DNA from: Glebionis coronaria | Taxonomy: Eukaryota; Streptophyta; Magnoliopsida; Asterales; Asteraceae | DNA: 64,000 bases | Reading direction: 5' to 3' | Assembly (NCBI GenBank): GCA_025667525.1 | Contig: CM046878.1 | Span: 574,906,868 to 574,970,867 of the forward strand | Part shown: positions 52,748 through 63,298 of the stretch, in pieces | Position numbering within the stretch: the stretch's first letter is position 1 | Layout: each line of letters starts with the position of its first letter | Program-made: the position numbers and the translations under genes | Notes under the pieces: model-generated | Told to the model about the DNA's origin: nothing | What the model saw: only the letters and a program-made list of their open reading frames with translations | Databases searched by the model: none

Positions 52748-53492
52748 CTGTTGGGAATCTAAGTTTGTTAGATTACCTGTATCATAGATTTAAACACAAA
52801 TCAAGTTGTTAGATAGTAACTTGCTTGTGCCTAGGAGGCAGGCAAGTATCGCAAGACTCACAGATTTCTAAGTCTCTGTGAGCAACCTCAGACGAGTCCA
52901 TGTCAGAGACATTGTTAAGAAAGTCAAAGATTACTTGAAGACATACTCATTGGCTGTGATGGATAACAGCCAAGATGTATCAGGGACTCTGAGGGGTTGA
53001 GGGTTAACAAGGGTGGCAATACCCTGTTAACACTCAACACACTTTGGACATACATTGGTGTGTACGAGACTATAAAGAAAATGGAAACTGTGTCAGCTCT
53101 GTTTCCCTAAAGCTTTGTGGCAGACTACAAAGAATAGAAGAGCATCTTGTGACAGAGGTCTGACAAGTGTCTGTCTAGTGTAGTCACCATCAACTAGTAC
53201 TTAGGTCAACCTCGTACCACTATAAATAGGATATGTTGCCTAGCATTAAAGTTCAACACTTTGATAGAATTCACACATTTATGCTTAGAATTTATAGAAC
53301 CAAACAGCTGCGACTGTTTTCATAAGTTAGGGTTTTAGTTGTTCAAAGTGTGCACAACACATTGTCACCAAACGGTGTTATCCATAACACTTGTAATTCT
53401 TTATTATACAATAATAAGTATTACGTTTGAAAAGTAATTAAGTGTGTTGATTAGTTAAGTTTATTGTTTCTAGCATAGTTTAGGGACTTTCA
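52748..53492 (+). repeat. Sirevirus 5' LTR, 745 bp
   Basis: Starts TGTTGGGAATCTAAG and ends GGGACTTTCA. Contains a TATA box at 53221. No coding capacity. Confidence 0.85.
53221..53228 (+). promoter_or_regulatory. LTR TATA box
   Basis: TATAAATA in CCACTATAAATAGG, about 270 bp before the LTR end. Confidence 0.65.
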
Positions 53493-53494
53493 AT

Positions 53495-53506
53495 TGGTAT
53501 CAGAGC
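53495..53506 (+). promoter_or_regulatory. Sirevirus primer-binding site
   Basis: TGGTATCAGAGC, two bases after the LTR; initiator tRNA-Met. Confidence 0.9.
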
Positions 53507-53565
53507 GGTGTTTGATATTAAAACCTTCAGAAACATCGTTCTAAGTTTTATAATCAAGATCCACC

Positions 53566-56130
53566 ATGCCGGAAACAACCAATGCACCACCATCTTCTTC
53601 AGGGAACACCAACACCAGTGCACCACCAACTTCACCAAGACCCACTACTCCACCTCCAAATGAAGATGATCTACCTCAACTTCTTGACTCAAGAGGCGGA
53701 TCTGATGTCACCAATGTACCAGTCTTTGATGAAAAAGAGTTGGAAGAGTCAATTCCTCGTGTATCTCGACGGACTTGAACCATTTCTTCTAGAAATTCTA
53801 GACAAGGGTCCTTATGTTCCCATTACGCTTACCTCTACTGATGAGAACCCTCTTCCCAAACCTCTCAAACAGTGGACTCCAGCTGATAGGAAATTGGCAA
53901 ACCAAGACAAATTTCTCAAGAGCATCATCATATCCTGTCTTCCCAAACTCATCATGAAGTCTGTCATTCAGTGTCCCACAGCCAAACAAATGTGGACATA
54001 CCATATCCTTGGTCATGAAGGACCCTCTGAAACTAGAGAAACCAAGATTCACACACTTAGACTTCAGTTCAATGCTTTCAAGGCACTTGAATGTGAAAAG
54101 GTTCAACAAACATATACAAGGCTAAAGATTCTTCTCAATGACCTTGCTATGAATGACGTCACCATTGGTCAAGCTGAAATTAATGCCACATTTGTCAACA
54201 GCCTTCCAAGAAAATGGCTGAGTATAAATCAGACTCAGAGAGCCAATAACTCAATCAAGAATGACACCTTAGCTCAGCTTTATGGAAAGTACAATTATGA
54301 ACAAGGGCTGATTGATACTATATAAAAATCAGAGACTGAAATATTTATAGTTCAAGGAGAAACTTCCAAAGCTTTGATTTCTACCCCACACCCTCATGAC
54401 AGCGACTCTGATGTTGAAGAAGACACATGCAGCAGCCAAGAGTTCTTGACAGACCTTAATGTTGAATTTCACGAAAGAGCCTTGATAGCTAATCAAAGGA
54501 GATTCTACAAAAGATCAGGAAGAATAGGATCAGCTAGCAAACAAACCGACAAATCAAAAGAAACTTGTTTTGCCTGTGGAAAACTTGGACACTTCCAAAA
54601 AGACTGTCCTTCCACACAGACATCCTCACCTTCTTATCCATCATCTTCCAACAAACCTTACAAGTTCAATTCACAACACAACAATTCATCTCACCGATTC
54701 AACTCCTCAGACAATGAGAAGAAGGATTACAAGAACAAGTATAAGGCATTTAAAGCTGAGTTAGAACAGATGAATTTGAAGCTTGAAGCTCTGTCTAAGA
54801 AGAAAGGGGGTGATAAAAAGACAGAGAAAGGGTTGGTAGCTGAAGCGTATGATTGGAATGATGAGCCGCTGACTTCAGATGAGGAAGATACTACTAGAGT
54901 GAGGGCTTTCATGGCAATAGTTGAGGATGAACCAGTTGTTGGGAAAGGAGATGCAAGATCAGGACAATGGGTTGACATCACAATGAAAAAGGTACACAGA
55001 CTTTTATCTATGTCTGAAAGTGATGAACGCAAACATGTCCTTGATTACACTATTGTTGATTTGCACTTTGTTGAGGAACAAAGAAAGAACTTGCTTGATA
55101 AGTTTCACTCTGTTTAACATGAACTGTTAACTGCTAAGGCTGAATGTGTAACTCTCAAACGGGTTAATTTAGAAATGATATCTCTTCAAAACGAAGTTAA
55201 TAGGTTAACCTTGAAGAATAGTGCCTTAAATGATCAAGTATCTGAATTAAACAAGGTTATAGAAAAATGGTTGTGTAGTAGGTTCACTATAGATCAATTG
55301 CTTAATGATGAACTACCTGCTGATATTAAAAGGGATATCTCTACTAAGAAAAATAAGTTGAAAATTCTCACCAAACCCAAAGAGATTGTTTTCAAATTTA
55401 CAGAGATAATTCATATGTCATATCCCCTCTTGACTGATGTCCCTGTCTCTGATATGTGGTTGATTTACCACCCTTACCTAAACTCTCAGGAGTTGAACCC
55501 AGCAGTTCCTCTAGAGGAGCTAAGGGTGAACCCAAAACAGATGTTGAGAAACCACCAGCTAAGGTATTTTATGTACCTGCTAAACAATCTGTTAAGCAAG
55601 TTTCCTTTAAGCATGTCTCAACAAAATCTGTGAACAAAGTTGATTCCTCAACTGAAGAACACCTGTTGTCATTAATGAAAGAAGTAGAACTCTTAGAACA
55701 ACATATTAAGCCTTCCGTTGAATGCTCTACTTCCCATGAACCTAAGTCTATTCTAGGTGAACCCAAAGGTGAAAGGATAGTCAAACCTTACTGCAATATC
55801 TATAAAAACTCTCATCACATGACCATAGATCATGATAGACAAATGGCTGTTAAGAGAGCTCAGACACCTTCTAGGAGAGACAATAGGCTTCTAAAAGACA
55901 AATAGGTAACTACAGACCTTATCTTCCCTGTAAATTTTGTGGCTTTACAGACCACCACTCTGATGAGTGTAGTGACTTTGCAGGATGTGATATCTGTGGA
56001 AGGTTCACCCATGAGACATCTAACTGTCCTTCCCATCGTCAAAAGTTCTATAGGAACTCAAGAGTTGCTAATCAGCAATTCAGGGAACCTACGGGAAAGT
56101 GGGTTCACCATAGGAACTAACTTGTTTATA
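53566..56130 (+). pseudogene. Sirevirus gag, frameshifted, with three zinc knuckles
   Basis: Starts MPETTNAPPSSSGNTNTS, Pro/Ser/Thr-rich. It changes frame near 53750 to LDGLEPFLLEILDKGPYVP, the conserved gag core, up to a stop at 54323-54325. It goes on in the same frame from 54374 with CFACGKLGHFQKDC (first knuckle, 54566-54607), a Lys-rich coiled segment (KYKAFKAELEQMNLKLEAL), and further broken frames to 55905. 55929-56027 encodes two adjacent perfect CX2CX4HX4C knuckles, CKFCGFTDHHSDEC and CDICGRFTHETSNC. Knuckles bind RNA during packaging. Confidence 0.8.
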
Positions 56131-56137
56131 TGTATCT

Positions 56138-59040
56138 GTGCAGAAACATCTTAAGGAATCAGTATGGTATCTAGACAGTGGTTGTTCTAGACACATGACA
56201 GGGATTCGACAATACCTGTACAGATACTCAAAGGAGCCAGGTCCTAAAGTGGTGTTTGGGGATAATTCTTCAGGCGACACAGAGGGATACGGCTCAGTGA
56301 ACTGCAATGGGATAACATTTACAAGGGTTGCATATGTGGATGGTGTTAAACACAATCTTATTAGCATCAACCAATTGTGTGATGCTGACTACAAGGTTTT
56401 GTTTACTAAGACTCAAGGAACCATATTCAACAAGAACAATGATGTGGTGCTTATTGCACCAAGAAGGAGAGATGTGTATGTCACCAACATGGCTACATGC
56501 TCTAAAGACATCTCTAATTGTTTTCTAGCTAAAGCCTCTGAAAGTATTAATTGGTTGTGGCATAAAAGACTGTCTCATCTCAACTTCAAGAATATCGATA
56601 GCCACACAAAACCTGGTTGCTGGTCTACCTTCAGTAATATTTTCTAAAGACAAGACTTGTTCAGCCTGTGTCAAGGGAAAGCATCACAGGTCTTGTTTTA
56701 AGACCAGACAATCTTTTTCTATTGACAAGTGCTTACATCTCCTTCACATGGATTTGTTTGGGCCTGTCAAACCGCAGATCATTAATCACAACAAATACAC
56801 CTTGGTCATAATTGATGAGTTTTCAAGGTATACATGGGTTTGCTTCCTTAGAAGGAAAAGCGATGCTGCTGACACCATCATGTCCTTCATCAGATAGGTT
56901 GAAAATATGAATGATGTTAGAGTCAAAGCTCTAAGAAGTGATAATGGTACCGAATTCAAGAATCAACAGCTTGAATCTTTTTGTGATGAAAAAGGAATAT
57001 CACAAAACTTCTCTTCAGCTGGCACCCCTGAACAAAGTGGTGTGGCTGAAAGAAGAAATAGGACTCTGATTGAAGCAGCCAGAACTATGTTAAATGGTGC
57101 AACTTTACCAAAGCAATTTTTGGGAGAAGCTGTTCACACTGCTTGCTACACCCAAAATAGGTCAATCATTATCAAGAGACATGGTAAGACTTCCTATGAA
57201 GTTTTTTAGAAATAGAGCTCCAGATGTCAGCTATTTCTATGTTTTTAGATGCCCTGTGTTCATTTATAATTACATGGATAAACTTGGAAAATTTGATGAA
57301 AAAGATGATGATGGTTTCTTCTTAGGATACTCTCCCACTGCCAAGGCCTTCAGAGTATTCAATACTAGAAGACAAGAAGTAGAAGAAACCTTTCATGTCA
57401 GATTCAATGAAGATGATGACGTCATCCAGAGATCAGGAACAGAGGGTGATGAAATTGATTTTAATGAAAATATGTTCTTTCCAAGTGATGAATTCTCAGA
57501 ACCAAAATCTCCCTGTCATCACCATCATCACTCCAACACTCTCACTCCTTATGTTCCTGCTTTTGACCCTCTGTCAACACACAATATTGAAGTTCATTCC
57601 TATCAGGAATTTGATGAAGAAGAACCACAGCCTTCATGTAGTCCTTCTTCCTCAACTGCTGTAGATGACTCACCAATTCTTCAAATCCCTAAAGACTCTC
57701 CTGTTGTAATGAATCTATACCCTTTGATATGGTTGAAATTGACACAGATACTGAGGTCATCTTTGAAGAAATCCCTCCTATTCAGCAAGATGAAACTCAA
57801 ATAATGCCAGCTACCCCCACAAATGTCCCTGTCCATGATTCCCCAACTCCTCAAACTAAATGGTCAAGAGATCAACACATTATTCTTGTCAACATTATTG
57901 GGGAACCTAATGCATGGGTTACTACTAGACAACGAATTCATGACTTAGAGTCAGCCTCAGCCAACAAATGTCTCTTTGCTGAATTTCTCTCTCAAATTGA
58001 ACCTAAGAGAGTAGCTGAGGCTCTTGTGGAAGATGGGTGGGTAGCTGCTATGCAGGAAGAAATTAATCAGTTCAAAAGGAACAAGGTATGGACTCTAGTG
58101 CCAGCTCCACCTGGTAAGAACATCACATGCACTAGATGGATCCATATAAATAAGATGGATGAAATTGGAAACATTATCAGAAACAAGGCGAGGCTGGTGG
58201 CACAGGGGTATACACAGACTAAAGGGATTGATTATGATGAAACGCTTGCTCCTGTGGCAAGACTTGAAGCCATCAGAATCTTCCTTGCTTATGATGCATA
58301 TATGAACTTCACTGTGTATTAGATGGATGTTAAGAGTGCCTTCCTCAATGGAGATTTGGCTGAGGAAGTGTATGTTGCACAACCTGAAGGACTCGAGAAC
58401 AGCGAGTTTCCTAATCATGTGTACAGACTACACAAAGCCATGTATGGGCTGAAACAAGCTCCAAGAGCATGGTATGAAACTCTTTCTAACTTCTTAACTA
58501 AAAATAAATTTGTTAGGGGTTTCACTGATAAAACACTCTTTACCTTCAAGGATTAAGAGTGATTTCATCATTGTGTAGATTTATGTGGATGATATCATCT
58601 TTCGGTCAACTTATGTTAATCTTAGTAAACGTTTTGCTAAATTAATGACCAAGAAATATGAGATGAGTATGATGGGTGAATTAACTTATTTTTTGGGTTT
58701 TCAAATTAAACAAAGTCCTAAGGGAATTCCAATTTGTCAAGAAAAGTATGTTAAAGATTTACTTAAAAAATATGACTTAGCTGATTGTGCATCAGTGAAA
58801 TGCCCCATGCTTCCACCCAACAACTTGGGTCCTGATGAGTCAGGGGTCTCTGTTAATGAGACTTTATACAGAGGCATGATTGGGTTACTCATGTATTTAA
58901 CAACTAGTCGTCCTGATATCCAATTCTCCACATGTCTCTATGCAAGGTACCGAGCTAACCCAAAAGAATCCCATCTAGTGGCGTGTCCTCTTCACTCACA
59001 TAGTCAAATCCCTAGGAGGTATGTAGGGATCCTAAGATCA
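56138..59040 (+). pseudogene. Sirevirus protease-integrase-RT, broken; RNase H deleted
   Basis: Protease WYLDSGCSRHMTG (56165-56203). Integrase zinc site LWHKRLSHLNF (56555-56587) and core with HMDLFGPV (56746), RSDNGTEF (56936) and GVAERRNR (57040-57063). Linker and variable region to 57900. RT with [32 protein letters not shown] (58323), [21 protein letters not shown] (58580-58594) and TSRPDIQFSTC (58903). Stops at about 56898, 57208, 58320 and 58555, with frameshifts at 56630 and 57200-57750. Similarity ends at NPKESHLVA (58978), where RNase H should begin; no RNase H motif (SDADWAG, STAEAEY) follows. The next sequence belongs to the extra ORF, so about 0.5-0.7 kb appears deleted. Confidence 0.85.
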
Positions 59041-59041
59041 A

Positions 59042-59728
59042 ATGTCTTTTAATCACCAATCTATTGCTTATGGGCTGATCTGGGGCACAGACGTTGATGT
59101 GGGCAGCCTGCTTTTCTCCAACCTAGTGGAAAAGCTTAAGGGACCAAATCAAGTCAGGGAGAAGAATATCTGCTATGTTCGCTTTCTTTCTCTTATCTTC
59201 GAAAGCATGTTGGGTGACAACTACCACAATTCCACACTCACTTCCCTAAAGCCCTATCGCATTACTGGAGCAATATACAAGGAGATTGGACCTGAAGATA
59301 TCCCTGTCACCTATCACATGATGAACATCGCAAATAAACAACCTTCTGTTGTGAAGTCCTTGCTCCCTTCCTATGAGAAGGTGATTACCTCTGATGTGTC
59401 TGGCAAGTCTACGTCCTTGACCTCTGGGCAGCACACCATGACGTCCAAGGCAACAACTGGCCAACAACCAAAGAAGAAGAAAAACCCATCTTCTTTTCAT
59501 ATCAAAACTGTTGCAAAGGCCAGGGTAAAGAAGAACGTGAACCTCACATCCTCCTCTATTCCAGAGACTCCCGTGGATTCAGAGACTTCAGCTGACCAAC
59601 AACAAGGGTCTAGTGTCACGATGTCAGCCGAGACAACAGGGAACCCGCCAATTACTGTTGATATCGCACAGGTAATCGGTCTTATAATTTTTAGAGGTCC
59701 ACAAGCAGCCACTCTCAAAACTCTGTAG
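59042..59728 (+). CDS. Extra ORF 1 after pol (Sirevirus-type)
   Basis: 228 codons starting MSFNHQSIAYGLIWGTDVDV, with RFLSLIFESMLGDNYHNSTL and KPYRITGAIYKEI, then a Lys/Ser/Thr-rich C-terminal half. I recognise the first part as the kind of conserved protein found downstream of or fused to Copia polyproteins in Asteraceae; its role is unknown, and in Sireviruses ORFs in this place have been called env-like. No signal peptide or membrane segment is visible. The frame may have been continuous with a missing upstream part, and the first Met lies near the RNase H deletion. Confidence 0.5.
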   Translation: MSFNHQSIAYGLIWGTDVDVGSLLFSNLVEKLKGPNQVREKNICYVRFLSLIFESMLGDNYHNSTLTSLKPYRITGAIYKEIGPEDIPVTYHMMNIANKQPSVVKSLLPSYEKVITSDVSGKSTSLTSGQHTMTSKATTGQQPKKKKNPSSFHIKTVAKARVKKNVNLTSSSIPETPVDSETSADQQQGSSVTMSAETTGNPPITVDIAQVIGLIIFRGPQAATLKTL

Positions 59729-59926
59729 GTGAGAGTGGTGAAGTTAGGGTTATCCTTGACCCATAGAAGTCTTTGTATGTACTTAGAAAACCTTAAGACT
59801 TATGTACACCTTGTCTATGTACCAGGGAGTGATTCATTTGTGTTTCTAAAACACCCTGATGACCCTGCACCCTCTAGACAGTATTCAGGCAAACAACAAC
59901 TTGAATACATATATGTCTCGACCTAG
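59729..59926 (+). pseudogene. Continuation of extra ORF region
   Basis: A 65-codon frame directly after the stop of the previous ORF (product begins MRVVKLGLSL). Probably a remnant of the same or a neighbouring ORF; not recognised. Confidence 0.25.
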
Positions 59927-59970
59927 AGTAGATGTACCTCACACAGCCTCTTGGTTCCCTCAGAAAAAGA

Positions 59971-60457
59971 ATCCCAAAACTTTTACTTTTAGGGGAGATG
60001 AATAATCATCCTCATCTCTTCTAGGGACAGCGTTACAAGACGTCCTTAACCTACATCTTTTTCAAACTTAAAAGAATTCCAAAGGATTTATCCTTTCAGG
60101 GGGAGCTGAATCATCACCCTCAGCTTTCCTAGGGGCAGCGTAGCAGGCGACCTTTACCTACATATGTTTCACACTTAAAAGAGTCCCAAAGGTTTCTTAA
60201 CCTTTTGGGGGGGCTGAATAATCACCCTCAGCCTTCCTAAGGGCAGCGAATGGAGATCCCAAACAACATATGTTTCACAATCAAAAGAGTCCCAAAGGTT
60301 TTAACCTTTTAGGGGGGGGCTGAATAATCACACTCAGCTTTCCTAGGGGCAGCGAAGGGCGACCATTAACCTCATACCCTTCACTCTTAAAATAATCCCA
60401 AGGATTTATCCTTTGGAGTGGTTGAATAATCACCCTCAGCCCCTTTGGGACAGCGAA
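59971..60457 (+). repeat. Array of five stem-loop units
   Basis: Five units of about 100 bp start near 59971, 60079, 60185, 60290 and 60396. Each has CCCAAAGG-type sequence, a G-run, CTGAATAATCACCCTCAG and a CTAGGGGCAGCG end. In units 2-5 the first part forms a hairpin (AAAGGAT/ATCCTTT or AAAGGTT/AACCTTT) and the second another (GCTGA/TCAGC; unit 1 GATGA/TCATC). Partner bases change together. Between hairpins lie G-runs like polypurine tracts. No frame is conserved across units. Confidence 0.85.
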
Positions 60458-60520
60458 CTCACGACCATTCCCCTTATTTATTTCCCTGTTACTAATATAA
60501 AACAACTTGCAGGCTGATGT

Positions 60521-61611
60521 TGTACAGCCAAACATTGAATCCCTAGAGCAGCCAGAAAAAGAAGCTGACACAATGATTCAGGATCAATCAAAGAGGAAGA
60601 GCCCATACTTGATGTTGTAGAAGATGTGCTCTCCTTAGTCGATGATTTCTTTGAGCCTGAATCCATGCCTGATGATGAGATTCTCCCTGAGGGGATGATT
60701 GAAGAGGAGGAGGATGAAGAAGATGACGACCAGCAATCACTGTCTCCTCCAAAGGAAATCGTTGTGTCCACACCAGCTATTGATACCACTCCTCCTCCCA
60801 AGGAAGCTGTAGTAACTCCCACCTCTGCTACCTCTGCCACTACAGTCTTCCAAAGACCTACATATGATCCGACAGCTGAATTCTTATTGTTTGATCATCC
60901 TGCCCAAACCAACTTTGATATATTGCCAAGGGAGGATGATTTTGCACAACAAAGCCTGAACATCCATAATCTTAAACATGAACATCATCAATCAGATATG
61001 GAACGCCCGTCAAGAAAGTTGGATGTCATAAAATCTGAAATGCATTCTTTCACTGTCAACTTTCCAAGGATCATTACACAGGCGGTTAAGGATGCAGTCA
61101 CTGAACCTGTCAATGATGGTACAAGAAAGGGAGTGTCCCAAGGACTTAGTCATTTGTCCACACGTATTAAAGAGTCCATTGTCACAGAGGTCCCTGCAAT
61201 TTTCCATACCTATGAGTTGACAATGCATAGACAGTTTGAAGTTGTACGAAACATGCAACTTCCTCACACCAACTTTATCATTGATCGTGTTCATCGCAAC
61301 ACCAATGGAAATTGCAATCACGTACTGAAAATTGCCAGAGCTTCAAGGACCAGGCAACGAGAAATGGCTGCCTCTGTTGAGCAGATTCCCAAGCACTTTC
61401 AGGCACGATCATCCAAGCGTCTGAAAAGACAGGCTAAACATGAGGGGGATAAGGAAAAGGTACTTGACCTTGAATCTTCCAAAAAAAGCCCAGACTCTGC
61501 TAAAAACAACAACACTATTCCTTCACCTGTCCCTCTCCAAGTCATCACACCAGTTATTATACCAGATGATGAGGATGAAATTAAGGGGGAGCAACAGACT
61601 AAGGATGGAGT
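60521..61611 (+). CDS. Extra ORF 2, acidic/coiled protein, 3' end cut by Gypsy insertion
   Basis: The longest frame starts at 60626 (MLSLVDDFFEPESMPDDEIL); related coding-like sequence (Gln/Pro/Glu-rich, VVQPNIESLEQPEKEA) lies just upstream in another frame from about 60521, so the true start may be earlier with a frameshift near 60595. It has an acidic run (EEEEDEEDDD), a Thr/Pro-rich part, and a helical middle (DVIKSEMHSFTVNFPRIITQ, ESIVTEVPAIFHTYELTM). The basic end RSSKRLKRQAKHEGDKEKVL could be a nuclear signal. The last element codons are at 61611; residues after QQTKDG come from the inserted LTR. No membrane segment, so an envelope role is not supported. Confidence 0.5.
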
Positions 61612-63289
61612 TGTAATAGTGTCGTTTTCGTATACCCGAAAGGTTATCGTAGTTCCTGGCGAAGTGTGAATGGAAATCCGCATTTATGTCTCAAGTTTGA
61701 TGCTTGAATAAAAAGGGTTTTGATTTTTATATTTAAAACTACTAATTTAACCGATTAAATATTAAAATATATAAAAAGCGATAAGGATGAAAAATAAACT
61801 ACAATTATAAAGAGAGATATCTAAATTAATAATAAAGACAATAAAAAATGCTAAACTAAACAAGCATAATTAAAACTATATATTTGAGCTAATGAAATAA
61901 AGATAAAGGGAACGAACCCGTATGATGAACCGGATACGCCGAGCTAGCATAAAACATAAAGCGTTAACGACAATAAAGCTAAACGACATTTTTTTTAAAG
62001 AATTATAAAAAAATATTTTAAATTTCAAATCTAAATATTATAAAACTAATTAAACTAAAAACTATTTTAGAAAACCACTTTTAAACTAAATAAAACATTG
62101 ATTTAAAAGAATTAAATTCTTTATATTAAAACTGACTAACTAAAAAAATTGAAGGATAAGATGGAATTATTTAAATCTGCATTTTTATAAATCTGTACTA
62201 AAAAATATGGAGACAAAACAGTAAATCAAATAGACGTTGGAAAAGAAAAAGAAAATTGAAGATAAGATTGATAAATAATAAAAAAAATTGGAATGCTAAA
62301 TTATAGCTTAAACTCTACTAATACGCTGGAATTAAAAAAAATATCAGTTTTTATAAATGGAATGTTTAATATTACAGCTATACTACAACTGATTTGATTG
62401 AAACGCAGCTAAAAAAAATTGATGATTATTTGGAAAGTGTTTATCCTGTGTCAAATACACCTTCCTAAAAGAAATAAAGATTTTCCTCCATTGAAATGAA
62501 TGATGCGTAACTCCCTTTTAGTAAAATCAGATCTATTCCAAAAATAAAGTTAAATAAAAAACGCAGGGATATATAAAAAGTGGGGATCTAATTATTATGG
62601 AATTGTTGATTATATAGCTTAAACAAAACGCAGGCTTAGAACAATAAAATGAGGAATGGAAAAGATCTTATCTAAAACTGCATAGATAAAAAAAATAAAA
62701 CTCCTATAATTACCTTAACTAAATAAAATAAATCTGCTATTCAAGTAATAAAACAAATCTGTGTGTTGCGTTTTTTTTATGCTACCAAAAATATGAAAAG
62801 CAGCCAAAGCTGCGTGTGTTTACTCCACCTCCTGGATCTCGATCTATCTTTTTTTTTGTTTCTTTGTGCTAATTGGGCCTGCGGCCCATTTGTCATCTGC
62901 TGGGCCTGCCTTGGGCTGCAGCCTTCATTTTTTCCATTTCATCTAAACTTAACGTTTTTTTTGGGCTGTGATGGTTAGGTAACGGGCCTGAAGGCTGCTG
63001 TTGGGCTTGCTCAAAATAATGGGTCGGTTCGACCCATATAAATGGTGTCGGGTCGGCCCAATAAATATGAATGCACCGTCCAACTCGATTTTCAGTGCTC
63101 TTTCCATATCTTGTACTCGTTCTTGGCTCTTTGGCTTTGTTTTTGCTCCTTTTCTTCATTTCCGTACCTAAAATAATAAATAGCACATTTAAACGATATA
63201 TGCACTAAAAATACACGTTTTGCTATTTATTATGTCATAAATGAAGGGATATTACTACTAAAAACACGAATAATTACGTGTCTAACACA
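61612..63289 (-). repeat. 3' LTR of a minus-strand Gypsy element, ~1.68 kb
   Basis: On the minus strand it starts TGTGTTAGACACG right after a purine-rich TTGTAGGGG and ends ATTACA at 61612, where the Sirevirus ORF is interrupted. The interior is AT-rich with GGGCC-rich stretches near 62880-63060. The piece TTTTAGGTACGGAA (63160-63175, minus) also occurs in the Athila-like LTR at 49348, so the two are related. The 5' LTR and target duplication lie outside the window. Confidence 0.65.
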
Positions 63290-63298
63290 CCCCTACAA
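63290..63298 (-). promoter_or_regulatory. Polypurine tract of the minus-strand Gypsy element
   Basis: Minus strand TTGTAGGGG before the LTR. The core is short. Confidence 0.55.

Larger units (their letters stand above)
52748..61611 (+). mobile_element. Sirevirus-like Copia retrotransposon, decayed and interrupted
   Basis: Inserted in the Athila-like 3' LTR. 5' LTR 52748-53492, initiator-Met primer site, gag, protease, integrase, RT, then extra ORFs after pol, and a stem-loop array. Extra 3' ORFs and a long gag with several zinc knuckles fit the Sirevirus group. The 3' LTR is not in the window; a minus-strand Gypsy element begins at 61612. Because no 3' end is seen, the target duplication (AAGAC at 52743-52747) cannot be confirmed. 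Confidence 0.8.
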
